From assembly GCF_040529185.1 (NCBI RefSeq), contig NZ_CP159510.1:2852001-2916000 (forward strand): a DNA stretch of 64,000 bases, read 5' to 3'. The first letter of the stretch is position 1. Every line of letters begins with the position of its first letter. The DNA comes from Sporolactobacillus sp. Y61. Its GTDB lineage: Bacteria > Bacillota > Bacilli > Bacillales > Sporolactobacillaceae. Made by a program: the position numbers and the translations under genes. The notes beneath the pieces are model-generated. The model was not told where the DNA came from, searched no databases, and was given only the letters and a program-made list of their open reading frames with translations. Positions 8,466-17,284 of the stretch are shown piece by piece.

Positions 8466-9182
8466 ATGATGAAAATTGCAATCTGTGATGATGACAAAAC
8501 GCAGTGTGACTATCTGACCTCGCTTGTGAACAAGTGGGCGTCAAATAACCGAATCCATGCTATTACTGAAAATTTCATATCCGCCGGGGCCTTTCTTTTT
8601 TCCTGGAGCAAAGATAAAAGTTATGACGTACTGCTCCTCGATATTCAGATGCCGGGGCTGAACGGCATGGAGCTCGCCAGAACCATCCGCAAATGCGACG
8701 AATCACTGGCCATCATTTTCATCACCGGCTACTCGGATTATATGGATGAGGGTTATGAAGTCTCAGCCCTGCATTATCTGATGAAGCCGGTAAAAGAGGA
8801 GAAACTCTACTCCTGCCTCAATCGGGCTTCGAAGAGAAACAAAACCAAGCCGAAAGTCATACTGGTTGAATCGGGCGGAGAAATGCAGCGGATCCCGCAG
8901 AACGAGATCGTCTGCGCGGAAGCCTTCGCCCATACCCTGGACATGACGACGACGAACCAGCACCTTCGAGTAAATATGAGCATCGAAAATCTTGAAAAAA
9001 TGCTGGATCCCGGCACCTTTTTCCGCCCGCATCGCTCCTATTTAGTCGGTTTACGTTTCATCCGTAGATTTGGAAAGAATGAAATGATCCTCGACAACGG
9101 GAGGCAGATTCCGGTGAGCAGACGCTGCTATAAGGCGGCGAATCAGGCTTTTATTGATTTTTTCAGGGGGTCTGGAAGATGA
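8466..9182 (+). CDS. LytTR family response regulator
   Basis: Two-component response regulator of the AgrA/LytR type. Receiver domain at about 1-120 with the acidic pocket ICDDD (6-10), the likely phosphoacceptor Asp59 in LLLDIQMPGLNGME, and the conserved Lys in MKPVKEEK. A C-terminal LytTR DNA-binding domain covers about 130-238 (MQRIPQNEIVCAEA, then FRPHRSYLVGL and RQIPVSRR). Start ATG 8466 lies 7 nt after CGGAG; an adjacent ATG at 8469 is also possible. Its stop overlaps the kinase start by 4 nt (ATGA). The likely target is the LytTR-type direct repeat at 9916-9945. I cannot name a characterised orthologue. Confidence 0.93.
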   Translation: MMKIAICDDDKTQCDYLTSLVNKWASNNRIHAITENFISAGAFLFSWSKDKSYDVLLLDIQMPGLNGMELARTIRKCDESLAIIFITGYSDYMDEGYEVSALHYLMKPVKEEKLYSCLNRASKRNKTKPKVILVESGGEMQRIPQNEIVCAEAFAHTLDMTTTNQHLRVNMSIENLEKMLDPGTFFRPHRSYLVGLRFIRRFGKNEMILDNGRQIPVSRRCYKAANQAFIDFFRGSGR

Positions 9183-9907
9183 TTTATCTGTGGTTGTTGG
9201 TCCCTCTCGGCATAGCCGCATTCGCTTACGGCCTGTATTTCTTTATTCGGCTGGCTATTTCTAAACATATTGATCAACGCGTTGCCGGCTATCAGAATGA
9301 TCTTTTGGTCAAGCACTACGAAGAAGTTCAGAACATCTATATGAAAATGCGCGGCTGGCGGCACGACTATCACAATCATATTCAGGCGATGAAAGCACAT
9401 CTGGCCATGAACCAGCTGGATGAGCTGAAAGATTATCTGGACAGGCTTGATAACGACCTGGAGACCGTGGATACGGTCATCAAGACCGGAAACATCCGTC
9501 TGGACGCCATCCTCAACAGCAAACTCTCCTTAATGGCTGCCCGTAAAATCAGGGTTAACGCCAAAGCACAGGTCCCCGCCGTCCTTACGGTCAATGAATA
9601 TGACCTGTGCAGCATCATCGGCAACCTGCTTGACAACGCAATGGAAGGCTGCGAAAAAGTGCCGCGGATTAATGACCGATTTATCCGAATCTACATTGGG
9701 GTGTTCAAACAGCAGCTATACCTGTCCGTCACCAATTCTGCCGGCGAACTGAATAAAGTCAGAACCGGGCGGTATCTTACGACGAAAGGCAGCGGACACG
9801 GATACGGTCTGAAACGCATCGACACCCTCATCAGGAAGTACGGCGGCTACCTTAACCGACAGAATGAACCCGGCGTCTTTGCGACGGAGATTATGTTGCC
9901 ACTGTGA
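9179..9907 (+). CDS. GHKL sensor histidine kinase with one membrane helix
   Basis: HPK10/AgrC-class kinase pairing with the overlapping LytTR regulator. A single N-terminal membrane helix (about 1-27) leads to a coiled linker, the phosphoacceptor region GWRHDYHNHIQ (His62 likely), the N-box IIGNLLDNAMEGC (about 146-158) and the G-box GSGHGYGLKRI (about 204-214). At 242 residues it lacks the multi-helix peptide sensor of AgrC-like proteins, so the input is either membrane-internal or comes from a partner such as the neighbouring exporters (inference). Translationally coupled to the regulator by the ATGA overlap. Confidence 0.92.
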   Translation: MIYLWLLVPLGIAAFAYGLYFFIRLAISKHIDQRVAGYQNDLLVKHYEEVQNIYMKMRGWRHDYHNHIQAMKAHLAMNQLDELKDYLDRLDNDLETVDTVIKTGNIRLDAILNSKLSLMAARKIRVNAKAQVPAVLTVNEYDLCSIIGNLLDNAMEGCEKVPRINDRFIRIYIGVFKQQLYLSVTNSAGELNKVRTGRYLTTKGSGHGYGLKRIDTLIRKYGGYLNRQNEPGVFATEIMLPL

Positions 9908-9915
9908 ATTTATAA

Positions 9916-9955
9916 ACCATTCGTGCGCGAATCGATACCGTTCGTGCGCTTTTTT
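9916..9955 (+). promoter_or_regulatory. LytTR-type direct repeat, overlapping a terminator-like hairpin
   Basis: ACCATTCGTGCGC (9916-9928) and ACCGTTCGTGCGC (9937-9949) recur at exactly 21 nt, the spacing of LytTR half-sites (9 bp plus 12 bp). ACCGTTCGT fits the general LytTR half-site consensus at every position; the first copy differs by one base. A poor -35 (TTTATA, 9957) and TACATT (9979-9984) follow, as expected for an activated promoter for the exporters. The second half can also pair with GCGCGAA ahead of TTTTTT (9950-9955) as a weak terminator of the regulator-kinase transcript. Both readings may be true. Confidence 0.62.
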
Positions 9956-10007
9956 ATTTATAACTGAATAACCGATGCTACATTAGAAGAACAAGGAGTT
10001 GAGCCAG

Positions 10008-11849
10008 ATGAGATCAAAAAACAAACCGGAATATTCCACTTTACAGAATATCGGTTACGTGATCAAGAATGTATGGCACTGGAACAGAAAATTACTTTTT
10101 CTTTCTATTGTCAGGATTCCGGCACTTGTTTTTCTTCCTTTTCTTGGAATTCTGATGCCGAAGCTGGTGATTGACAGTCTGACTGAAAAGGCGGGCCTTT
10201 TTCAGTTCGCGACTGTCATTGGAGTGGCAACACTGGGCATCATTGCTTGCAGCGTAATCAGCCAATCACTGGAAGCCTGGATCAGATGGAATGTCACATC
10301 AATCAGAATGCGTTACCTCGGCCTTATTTATGAGAAGATCATGGATACAGATTATGAAAACCTGGAGAGTCCGGAAGGACAGAAAAAATTAGAAAAAGCA
10401 TTCCAGGCGAATTACTCAAACAGCAGCGGTACCGAAGCGATCATCAATGCATTAATTATGCTGTCAGCTAATTTGTTCGGCATCGCCCTTTATGGAGGGA
10501 TACTGACCGCATTGAACCCCCTCTTGATCGCTTTTTTACTGGGCACGGCTTTCATCGGCCTTTTATTTGCCAATCATGCACAGAACTATGAACATCAGCA
10601 CAAAGACGATTGGACGCCAACTGAAAAGAAACTGGACTATCTGATTAAAAAATGCAATGACTTCTCATCCGGTAAAGATTTACGGCTTTACCGGATGACC
10701 CATTGGTTTGGTCAGAGATTTCAAGGATTAATGGCAGAGCGGACACTCTGGCTGCATCGTATCGGGCTTCGCCATTATTTTGCCGATGGCGCTGTCGGTC
10801 TGATGGCTTTCCTGCGGGATGGCGTTGCCTATACCTATCTGCTCTATCTTGTACTGAACGGCCAGATGACCGTGGCGAATTTCACGCTCTATTTTGGTAC
10901 CATTGCTGGATTTTCTATATGGATGACCGGACTGACGGACCATTTGTCGAAAGTCAAACATATGAGTCTGGAAATCTGTGATGTCCGTAATTATCTCGGC
11001 CTCAAAGACTATTTCAACCGTGGTAAAGGCATTCCTCTGCCGGAAAGGGGACACTGGCCATGTTCCATCACGTTTGATCATGTTTCTTTTTCTTATCCGG
11101 GTAGTGGAAGAAAGATATTGGATGATGTCAGCCTGCACATCGAACAAGGCGAAAAAATAGCTCTTGTCGGCATGAACGGTGCCGGAAAGACCACCTGTAT
11201 TAAATTACTTTGCGGCTTTTACCATCCGACATCTGGACGAATTCTCATCAATGGAAAAGACATGACCACCTTCAACAGGGATGATTATTATCGTTTATTC
11301 ACTGCCGTTTTTCAGGATATTCATATCCTGCCCGTCTCCATTGCCCGGAACATTGCGCCCCAGTTAAGTAAGACTATTGACCCGGATAGAGTCGGCCGCT
11401 GCCTGGAGCTCTCCGGATTGAAAGAAAAAATAGACGGCCTCACTAATGGGGTCAATACGATGATGGTTAAAGAAGTGAACGAAGGCGCGGTGCAGTTTTC
11501 CGGGGGAGAGCTTCAGAAACTGCTGCTGGCGCGAGCATTGTATAAGGAATCACCCTTTTTAATACTCGATGAGCCGACAGCCGCTCTTGACCCCATTGCC
11601 GAAGACGAGCTCTACCAGCGTTACGGAAAACTTGTTTCGGGCCGGACATCCATCTTTATTTCCCACAGATTGTCCAGCACCCGCTTCTGCGACAAAATTA
11701 TTTTCCTATCTGATGGAAAGATTGCGGAAAGTGGGACACACGACGAACTCATGAGGAAAAATGGTAAATATGCCCGGCTGTTCACGATTCAAAGCCATTA
11801 TTACAGGGATCATATTGACGAACTAAAAGACGAGGGTGAACGCCTATGA
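10008..11849 (+). CDS. ABC half-exporter (TMD-NBD fusion), subunit 1
   Basis: MdlB/MsbA-type half-transporter, presumably a peptide, lipid or drug exporter; substrate unknown. About six membrane helices in residues 30-330, then a nucleotide-binding domain: Walker A VGMNGAGKTT (about 385-395), Q-loop VFQDIHILP, signature FSGGELQK (about 497, in place of LSGGQ), Walker B LILDEPTAALDP with the catalytic Glu, and H-loop ISHRLSS. About 613 residues. AAGGAG is 9 nt before the ATG at 10008; an upstream TTG at 9999 abuts the ribosome site. Overlaps the next ABC gene by 4 nt, suggesting a heterodimer. Confidence 0.93.
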   Translation: MRSKNKPEYSTLQNIGYVIKNVWHWNRKLLFLSIVRIPALVFLPFLGILMPKLVIDSLTEKAGLFQFATVIGVATLGIIACSVISQSLEAWIRWNVTSIRMRYLGLIYEKIMDTDYENLESPEGQKKLEKAFQANYSNSSGTEAIINALIMLSANLFGIALYGGILTALNPLLIAFLLGTAFIGLLFANHAQNYEHQHKDDWTPTEKKLDYLIKKCNDFSSGKDLRLYRMTHWFGQRFQGLMAERTLWLHRIGLRHYFADGAVGLMAFLRDGVAYTYLLYLVLNGQMTVANFTLYFGTIAGFSIWMTGLTDHLSKVKHMSLEICDVRNYLGLKDYFNRGKGIPLPERGHWPCSITFDHVSFSYPGSGRKILDDVSLHIEQGEKIALVGMNGAGKTTCIKLLCGFYHPTSGRILINGKDMTTFNRDDYYRLFTAVFQDIHILPVSIARNIAPQLSKTIDPDRVGRCLELSGLKEKIDGLTNGVNTMMVKEVNEGAVQFSGGELQKLLLARALYKESPFLILDEPTAALDPIAEDELYQRYGKLVSGRTSIFISHRLSSTRFCDKIIFLSDGKIAESGTHDELMRKNGKYARLFTIQSHYYRDHIDELKDEGERL

Positions 11850-13711
11850 ACCGGACAACGGACAAAACATCACTTAAAGACAGGTGGCATATTCTCTGGA
11901 GGGGAATGGGGATTGTTCAGCGGATGGTCCCCTCCCTTCTCCCGGCGGCTGCAGCCGGAGCGCTGCTGAAATCATTCAGCCCATTCATTACAATTTATAT
12001 AACGGCCCGGATTATCGATGAACTCTTTGGCTCCCGTTCCGTCTCAAAGCTTGCTTTCTTAGTTGGTACTGCTATCATTCTGAATCTGGCGGCCCTCCTT
12101 TTGCAGAAAGCCATGGAGCGGATCAAAGACAAGGGCGATTATCGTTTATATTATTTTGGAAAGATAGAAATGGACGGACTGATTCTCAGTACAGATTATG
12201 AAAATGTGGAAAAGCCTGACTTTCATTTAAGAAAACAAAAAATTGATGAAGCCTGTCAAATGCATAGGAGAGGTATCTGGCAATTACCAGAGCTGACCGA
12301 ACGGTTCCTGACCAGTTTATGTACCGTAGTGTTCTCAATCATACTTGCTTTTCCGGTCTTTATTCCACCTGCTTCAAACGTTTCTCATTCATTTATTGCC
12401 TCACCATGGCTTTCGGTACTGTTTCTGGGAATGATTATCCTTTCATCTGCATACACCGTCTGGTCAAACGCCCGATTCAGTAAATGGGCGTTTAAAAGGA
12501 TGGATCGTGTGATGCCGATCAATCGGATTTTCTCTTTTTATGCAGACCTGATGGAAGATCATAAATTTGGAAAAGACGTCCGCATTTACCAGCAGCAATC
12601 GCTCATCAGTGAGTCATATAAACGCTTTATAACAGGCAATCAGAAATTATTTGAACATGATATATCAAAAAAACAAAGTCGCTTTTATGGGGTTAATGCA
12701 GCTATTTCTTCAATCATCACCGGTTTTGTCTATCTGTTTGTCGGTATGAAGGCGCTGATCGGCCTGATCAGTATCGGTTCCGTTGTTCAGTATGTCGGAG
12801 CGATCAGTCAATTTACAACAGGCTTTGCTGAACTGATTACTTCGGCGACCGACAGCTGGCAGAATATTGATTACGTCAATTTGTATTTTGATTTTCTCGA
12901 TACCCCGAATCCAAAATATAAAGGGACCCTGCCTGTTGAGAAACGGATGGATAATGATTATGAAATAGAGTTCAGAAATGTATCTTTCACATATCCTGGT
13001 GCGGAGTCCCCGGCACTGAAAAACATCTCTCTCAAGCTGAAAATCGGCCAGCACTTTGCGGTAGTCGGCAGAAATGGATCCGGAAAAACGACGTTCATCA
13101 AACTTCTGACCCGCCTTTATGATCCACAGGAAGGAGAAATTCTGCTTAACGGTATTAATATTCAGAAATATAATTATCAGGAATACCTGAACCTATTCTC
13201 TGTCGTCTTTCAGGATTTTCAGCTTTTCGCGTTCTCTGCCGGTCAGAATGTCGCAACCGATGTGCATTATGACCGTGAACGTGCGATGGCCTGTCTGGAT
13301 GAGGCAGGTGTTGGCAATCGGATCAGAAGGATGCCGGAGGGGCTGGATACACCGCTCTATAAAGTTGGTGATGACGGCGTTGATATTTCCGGCGGTGAAG
13401 CGCAGAAAATCGCTATCGCCCGTGCTCTATACAAAAATGCCCCGTTCGTTGTTCTGGACGAACCAACGGCTGCGCTGGACCCCGTTGCAGAATATGAGAT
13501 ATACGCAAAATTCCAGGAGATTGTCGGTAATAAGACGGCTATTTATATCTCACACCGCCTGTCTTCCTGCCGTTTCTGTGATCGCATTCTTGTGTTCAAT
13601 AAGGGCAACCTGATCCAAAGTGGATCGCATAACGAACTGATCCATGAAGAGAATGGGCAGTATTTCAAACTGTGGCAGGCGCAGGCGCAGTACTACAAAG
13701 AGAATGCCTGA
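11846..13711 (+). CDS. ABC half-exporter (TMD-NBD fusion), subunit 2
   Basis: Second half-transporter, divergent from its neighbour, 621 residues. Membrane domain in about 20-345; nucleotide-binding domain with Walker A VGRNGSGKTT (about 408), Q-loop VFQDFQLFA, signature ISGGEAQK (about 514), Walker B VVLDEPTAALDP (catalytic Glu kept, about 536) and H-loop ISHRLSS. Both subunits keep the catalytic Glu, so neither site looks degenerate. ATGA overlap with subunit 1 and a shared terminator downstream point to one heterodimeric exporter controlled by the LytTR pair upstream. Cargo cannot be read from sequence; no precursor peptide or immunity gene is visible nearby. Confidence 0.92.
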   Translation: MNRTTDKTSLKDRWHILWRGMGIVQRMVPSLLPAAAAGALLKSFSPFITIYITARIIDELFGSRSVSKLAFLVGTAIILNLAALLLQKAMERIKDKGDYRLYYFGKIEMDGLILSTDYENVEKPDFHLRKQKIDEACQMHRRGIWQLPELTERFLTSLCTVVFSIILAFPVFIPPASNVSHSFIASPWLSVLFLGMIILSSAYTVWSNARFSKWAFKRMDRVMPINRIFSFYADLMEDHKFGKDVRIYQQQSLISESYKRFITGNQKLFEHDISKKQSRFYGVNAAISSIITGFVYLFVGMKALIGLISIGSVVQYVGAISQFTTGFAELITSATDSWQNIDYVNLYFDFLDTPNPKYKGTLPVEKRMDNDYEIEFRNVSFTYPGAESPALKNISLKLKIGQHFAVVGRNGSGKTTFIKLLTRLYDPQEGEILLNGINIQKYNYQEYLNLFSVVFQDFQLFAFSAGQNVATDVHYDRERAMACLDEAGVGNRIRRMPEGLDTPLYKVGDDGVDISGGEAQKIAIARALYKNAPFVVLDEPTAALDPVAEYEIYAKFQEIVGNKTAIYISHRLSSCRFCDRILVFNKGNLIQSGSHNELIHEENGQYFKLWQAQAQYYKENA

Positions 13712-13737
13712 CAGAAGGCCCTATCACCTGAATAACA

Positions 13738-13778
13738 GAAACACCCCCACTTATCTGTCTGATAAGCGGGGGTGTTTC
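13738..13778. terminator. Bidirectional terminator between the ABC operon and rplT
   Basis: AAACACCCCC pairs with GGGGGTGTTT, extended internally by CTTATC/GATAAG. It lies between convergent genes and has T-rich flanks on both sides, so it can end both transcripts. Confidence 0.85.
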
Positions 13779-13793
13779 ATGGATGAAAATGTG

Positions 13794-14147
13794 TTACATT
13801 GCGGCTTTTGCTTTTTCAGCAAGCGTTGCAAATGCTTTTTCGTCGTGTACGGCCAGATCAGCGAGCATCTTCCGGTTGACTTCGATACCAGCCGCCTTCA
13901 GACCGTAAATCATTTTGCTGTAAGACAGACCGTTGATCCGTGCTGCAGCATTGATCCGTGCAATCCACAGCTTACGGAAATTCCGTTTCGTCTGACGACG
14001 GTCACGGTAAGCATAGGTCAGTGATTTGAAGACCTGCTCTTGTGCCACTTTAAATAATTTATGTTTTGCGCCGAAATAACCCTTGGCGAGCTTCAATACT
14101 TTCTTACGTCTGCGTCGGGTTACATATCCGCCTTTTACTCTTGCCAT
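13794..14147 (-). CDS. rplT: 50S ribosomal protein L20
   Basis: Large-subunit assembly protein that binds 23S rRNA and, in Bacillales, represses its own operon by binding the leader mRNA. 117 residues with the family start MARVKGG, the basic N-terminal helix [22 protein letters not shown] and the globular C-terminal half [25 protein letters not shown] precedes the ATG at 14147. Last gene of infC-rpmI-rplT; converges on the ABC operon across a bidirectional terminator. Confidence 0.98.
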   Translation of the reverse strand: MARVKGGYVTRRRRKKVLKLAKGYFGAKHKLFKVAQEQVFKSLTYAYRDRRQTKRNFRKLWIARINAAARINGLSYSKMIYGLKAAGIEVNRKMLADLAVHDEKAFATLAEKAKAAM

Positions 14148-14251
14148 TGTAAAAACCTCCTAAAATAGGCCGCCAGACCGCATATCAGTATGTCCGCATC
14201 ATCAGCGGATCCACTCAGTCTGAACGGCTATTAAAAAATATACTGGTTATC

Positions 14252-14446
14252 TCAGTCATTAATCATTTTCTTGACTTTTTTCGCCAGAGTAGACGTTGCC
14301 ATTGTACCCTTGCGGAGATTACGTTTCTGCTTCTGTGACTTATGAATCATCATATGGCTGGTATATGAATGATTCCGTTTCATTTTACCGGTACCTGTCT
14401 TCTTGAAACGCTTTGCGGCACCTTTGTGTGTTTTCATTTTTGGCAT
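14252..14446 (-). CDS. rpmI: 50S ribosomal protein L35
   Basis: Small basic ribosomal protein, 64 residues, of the 50S subunit. Begins [21 protein letters not shown], followed by [21 protein letters not shown], as in all L35 proteins. A longer open frame extends back to 14740 inside infC, but GGAGG lies just before the ATG at 14446 and the family starts there. Middle gene of the infC operon, 67 nt after infC. Confidence 0.97.
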   Translation of the reverse strand: MPKMKTHKGAAKRFKKTGTGKMKRNHSYTSHMMIHKSQKQKRNLRKGTMATSTLAKKVKKMIND

Positions 14447-14513
14447 AAAATAATTCCTCCTGACGGAAGCGGGCTGCATGAAAACCTCTGCATAAACACC
14501 CGATCCTGTTTTC

Positions 14514-15029
14514 TTACTTTTCGACTTTAGGAGCCAGTACGAGAAACATACTGCGTCCTTCCATCTTTGGCCTTGCTTCGACAACGCTGATATCTGCACA
14601 TTCCTGAGCAAGCTTCTCAAGGACCTGACGGCCGAGATTAGAATGTGTGATCGCGCGTCCTCTGAAGCGGACCGAAGCTTTGACTTTGTCACCTTTTTCA
14701 AGAAACTTTTTTGCATTACGCATTTTCGTATTAAAATCATGTTCCTCGATACTCGGGCTTAGCCGTATTTCTTTAATATTGATCACTTTCTGCTTCTTAC
14801 GGGCTTCACGTTCCTTTTTCTGCTGTTCAAAGCGAAACTTACCGTAATCCATAATGCGGCATACCGGCGGTTTGGCTCCGGGTGCTACCATAACCAGATC
14901 AAGATTAACGTGGCGGGCCATTGTCAAAGCTTCCGCCTTGGACTTTATACCGATTTGTTCCCCATTCTGACCGATGAGCCGAACCTGCTGAGCACGGATC
15001 CCCTCATTGACAATCATGTCTTTGCTAAT
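14514..15029 (-). CDS. infC: Translation initiation factor IF-3, AUU start
   Basis: IF-3 prevents subunit joining and proofreads initiator tRNA and start codon. 171 residues with N-terminal domain ([20 protein letters not shown]), the linker [20 protein letters not shown], and the C-terminal domain ([27 protein letters not shown]). I place the start at ATT 15029-15027 (I-S-K-D-M-I-V-N): GGAGG lies 9 nt upstream, but 21 nt before the ATG at 15017. AUU initiation of infC is known in B. subtilis and E. coli and lets IF-3 repress its own translation. First gene of infC-rpmI-rplT. Confidence 0.96.
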   Translation of the reverse strand: MSKDMIVNEGIRAQQVRLIGQNGEQIGIKSKAEALTMARHVNLDLVMVAPGAKPPVCRIMDYGKFRFEQQKKEREARKKQKVINIKEIRLSPSIEEHDFNTKMRNAKKFLEKGDKVKASVRFRGRAITHSNLGRQVLEKLAQECADISVVEARPKMEGRSMFLVLAPKVEK

Positions 15030-15244
15030 ATTGAGACACCTCCAGTTTTATGTGAGTAAAACACAGGCTGCCGGGATCTGAAAAGACCGCTTTTCAGGTC
15101 TCAATACCTGCACATACAAAAATACGGGCGCACAAAACGCCCGTATGTTCATTCTGTTACCTGTTCAACCTGACAACAGCATTGCTGCGTCGTTCAGGTG
15201 AGAAGCCGGGCGCCTCCGCTTTTACTCGATTCATTAACTCAAAA
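15030..15244 (-). promoter_or_regulatory. L20-type leader with attenuator of infC-rpmI-rplT
   Basis: A leader of about 210 nt contains a strong Rho-independent terminator: ATACGGGCG and CGCCCGTAT around a 7-nt loop, followed by TTTT (15117-15146). A second hairpin, CTGAAAAG/CTTTTCAG, lies at 15079-15098. In Bacillales ribosomal protein L20 binds this leader and promotes early termination; the layout fits, though I have not modelled the L20-binding fold. Confidence 0.78.
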
Positions 15245-15273
15245 AGTATACCATGACGCCCCGGTAATTGCAA
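15245..15273 (-). promoter_or_regulatory. Sigma-A promoter of infC-rpmI-rplT
   Basis: TTGCAA (15273-15268), 17-nt spacer, TATACT (15250-15245) on the minus strand, immediately after the thrS stop. Confidence 0.82.
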
Positions 15274-15282
15274 GGTATTTCC

Positions 15283-17214
15283 TTATTTCACAATTGGTTT
15301 CTTTGTGATGCGTTTCCGGATCTCTTCAAGAATATGGGCTTTAAAATCCTCATAAGGCAGTGTATTCGTTGCCTTTTCACCGTATTTGCGTACATTTACA
15401 CTGTCCTCTTTAATTTCCTGATCACCGATGACCAGAGTGTACGGTATTTTGTGAGTCTGGGCATCACGAATCTTGTAGCTGAGTTTCTCCCCACGGAGAT
15501 CGGCATGGGCGCGGATTCCGGCCATTTTCAGATCATGTTCCAGTTTCCTGACGTGATCATGATGAACATCTGCAACCGGAACCAGCTCAGCCTGAACCGG
15601 TGCCAGCCAGGTCGGGAACGCCCCGGCAAAATGTTCGATGAGAATGGCAAAGAATCTGTCCAGTGAACCATAAACGGCGCGGTGAATAACGACCGGGCGG
15701 ACCTTCTCATTGTTCTCATCAATATAGGTCAAATCAAATTTTTCCGGCATCTGGTAGTCCAGCTGAATCGTTGCACACTGGTGGCTTCTTCCCAGCGCAT
15801 CCTTGATATGGAAATCAATCTTCGGCCCGTAGAATGCGCCATCCCCTTCGTTGATGGTGTAAGGCATATGAATGGCTTCCAGTACATTGCTCAGGGCTTT
15901 CTCCGCCTTCTGCCACATGTCAACTGTACCCATGTGGTCTTCAGGCATTGTCGACAGTTCAACCGAATAATCAAATCCAAATGTGCTGTAAATTTTTCCA
16001 ATCAATTTGAAAATATTTTTGATTTCACTTTCAATCTGATCCGGGCGGACAAAAATATGGGCATCATCCTGGCAGAACGTGCGCACACGCAGCAAACCGT
16101 TAAGTGCTCCGCTGAGTTCATGCCTGTGAACCTGACCGAATTCGGCAATCCGGATGGGCAGATCCCGGTAGGAATGCAGGGTGTCTTTATATATGAGCAT
16201 ATGCCCGGGGCAGTTCATCGGCTTGAGGGCATAATTGACATCATCCACTTTCGTAAAATACATATTCTCGTGGTAATGGTCCCAGTGCCCCGAATTCTCC
16301 CACAACCTCTGATTCATGATCAGCGGCGTACGGACCTCTTCATAGTCATTCTGGCGCTGCAGTTCACGGGCGAAATTTTCAAGTTCCGTACGGATGATCT
16401 GTCCGTTTTCCAGATAAAACGGCATGCCTGGCGCTTCTTCAGAAAACATGAAAAGTTCCAGCTGTTTTCCCAGTTTACGGTGATCCCGTTTCTGGGCCTC
16501 TTCAAGAAAGTGAAGATGTTTATCCAGATCTTTCTGATTCAGAAAAGCGACACCGTACACGCGTTGCAGCATTTTATTATTACTGTCGCCGCGCCAGTAA
16601 GCCCCGGCAACGCTCATCAGCTTAAACGCCCTGATCCGGCCGGTAGAAGGAAGATGTGGTCCGCGGCAGAGGTCCACATATTCACCCTGCCTGTAAATGG
16701 AGATCGTCGCGTCTTCCGGAAGATCATGGATCAGTTCCAGTTTCAGCGGATCATTGATCTCACTGAATATCTTCAGCGCATCCGCACGGGAAATTTCTTC
16801 ACGGGTAATTGGAAGATTCTCGCTGACAATCTTCTTCATTTCTTTTTCGATTGCCGGGAAATCGTCCTTCGTCAGTGAATGTTCGAGATCAACATCGTAA
16901 TAAAAACCGTTTTCGATCACCGGGCCGATTCCGAGTTTTACATCGGGATAAAGGCGCCTGAGTGCCTGTGCCAGCAGATGAGCACAACTGTGTCTCATGA
17001 TGTGCAGTCCCTCATCCGTATCCAGACCGAGAATTTCTATTGCCGCATCTTTTTCAATGGGTCTTGTGACATCATATAATTCACCATTAATCTTTCCGGC
17101 GACAGCCTTCTTCTTCAGACTGTTCGAAATAGAAGCGGCGACCTGTTCAGTCGTTACGCCCTGCGGAAATTTACGTACTGACTTATCAGGAAAAGTCAGA
17201 TTAATTTCAGACAT
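15283..17214 (-). CDS. thrS: Threonyl-tRNA synthetase
   Basis: Class II synthetase that charges tRNA-Thr. 643 residues. N-terminal TGS domain (about 1-62), editing domain with HxxxH (RHSCAHLLA) near 74 and a downstream CRGPHLPSTG, catalytic core with the zinc-ligand Cys in MNCPGHMLIYK, LSGALNGLLRVR, and motif 3 HRAVYGSLDRFFAILIEH; the C-terminal anticodon-binding domain begins near 535. ATG 17214 follows AGGAGTGA. Expression is set by the T-box leader upstream. Confidence 0.98.
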   Translation of the reverse strand: MSEINLTFPDKSVRKFPQGVTTEQVAASISNSLKKKAVAGKINGELYDVTRPIEKDAAIEILGLDTDEGLHIMRHSCAHLLAQALRRLYPDVKLGIGPVIENGFYYDVDLEHSLTKDDFPAIEKEMKKIVSENLPITREEISRADALKIFSEINDPLKLELIHDLPEDATISIYRQGEYVDLCRGPHLPSTGRIRAFKLMSVAGAYWRGDSNNKMLQRVYGVAFLNQKDLDKHLHFLEEAQKRDHRKLGKQLELFMFSEEAPGMPFYLENGQIIRTELENFARELQRQNDYEEVRTPLIMNQRLWENSGHWDHYHENMYFTKVDDVNYALKPMNCPGHMLIYKDTLHSYRDLPIRIAEFGQVHRHELSGALNGLLRVRTFCQDDAHIFVRPDQIESEIKNIFKLIGKIYSTFGFDYSVELSTMPEDHMGTVDMWQKAEKALSNVLEAIHMPYTINEGDGAFYGPKIDFHIKDALGRSHQCATIQLDYQMPEKFDLTYIDENNEKVRPVVIHRAVYGSLDRFFAILIEHFAGAFPTWLAPVQAELVPVADVHHDHVRKLEHDLKMAGIRAHADLRGEKLSYKIRDAQTHKIPYTLVIGDQEIKEDSVNVRKYGEKATNTLPYEDFKAHILEEIRKRITKKPIVK

Positions 17215-17284
17215 AGATATTCACTCCTAAGTAACATGTTTTTCAGCACTGCTTTGAAAGACCAGGTGAATGAAGAAAGAAAAA

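Noticed and set aside
14447..14740. Long upstream extension of the rpmI frame
   Set aside because: It lies inside infC in another frame; L35 begins with MPKMK at 14446 behind a strong ribosome site.
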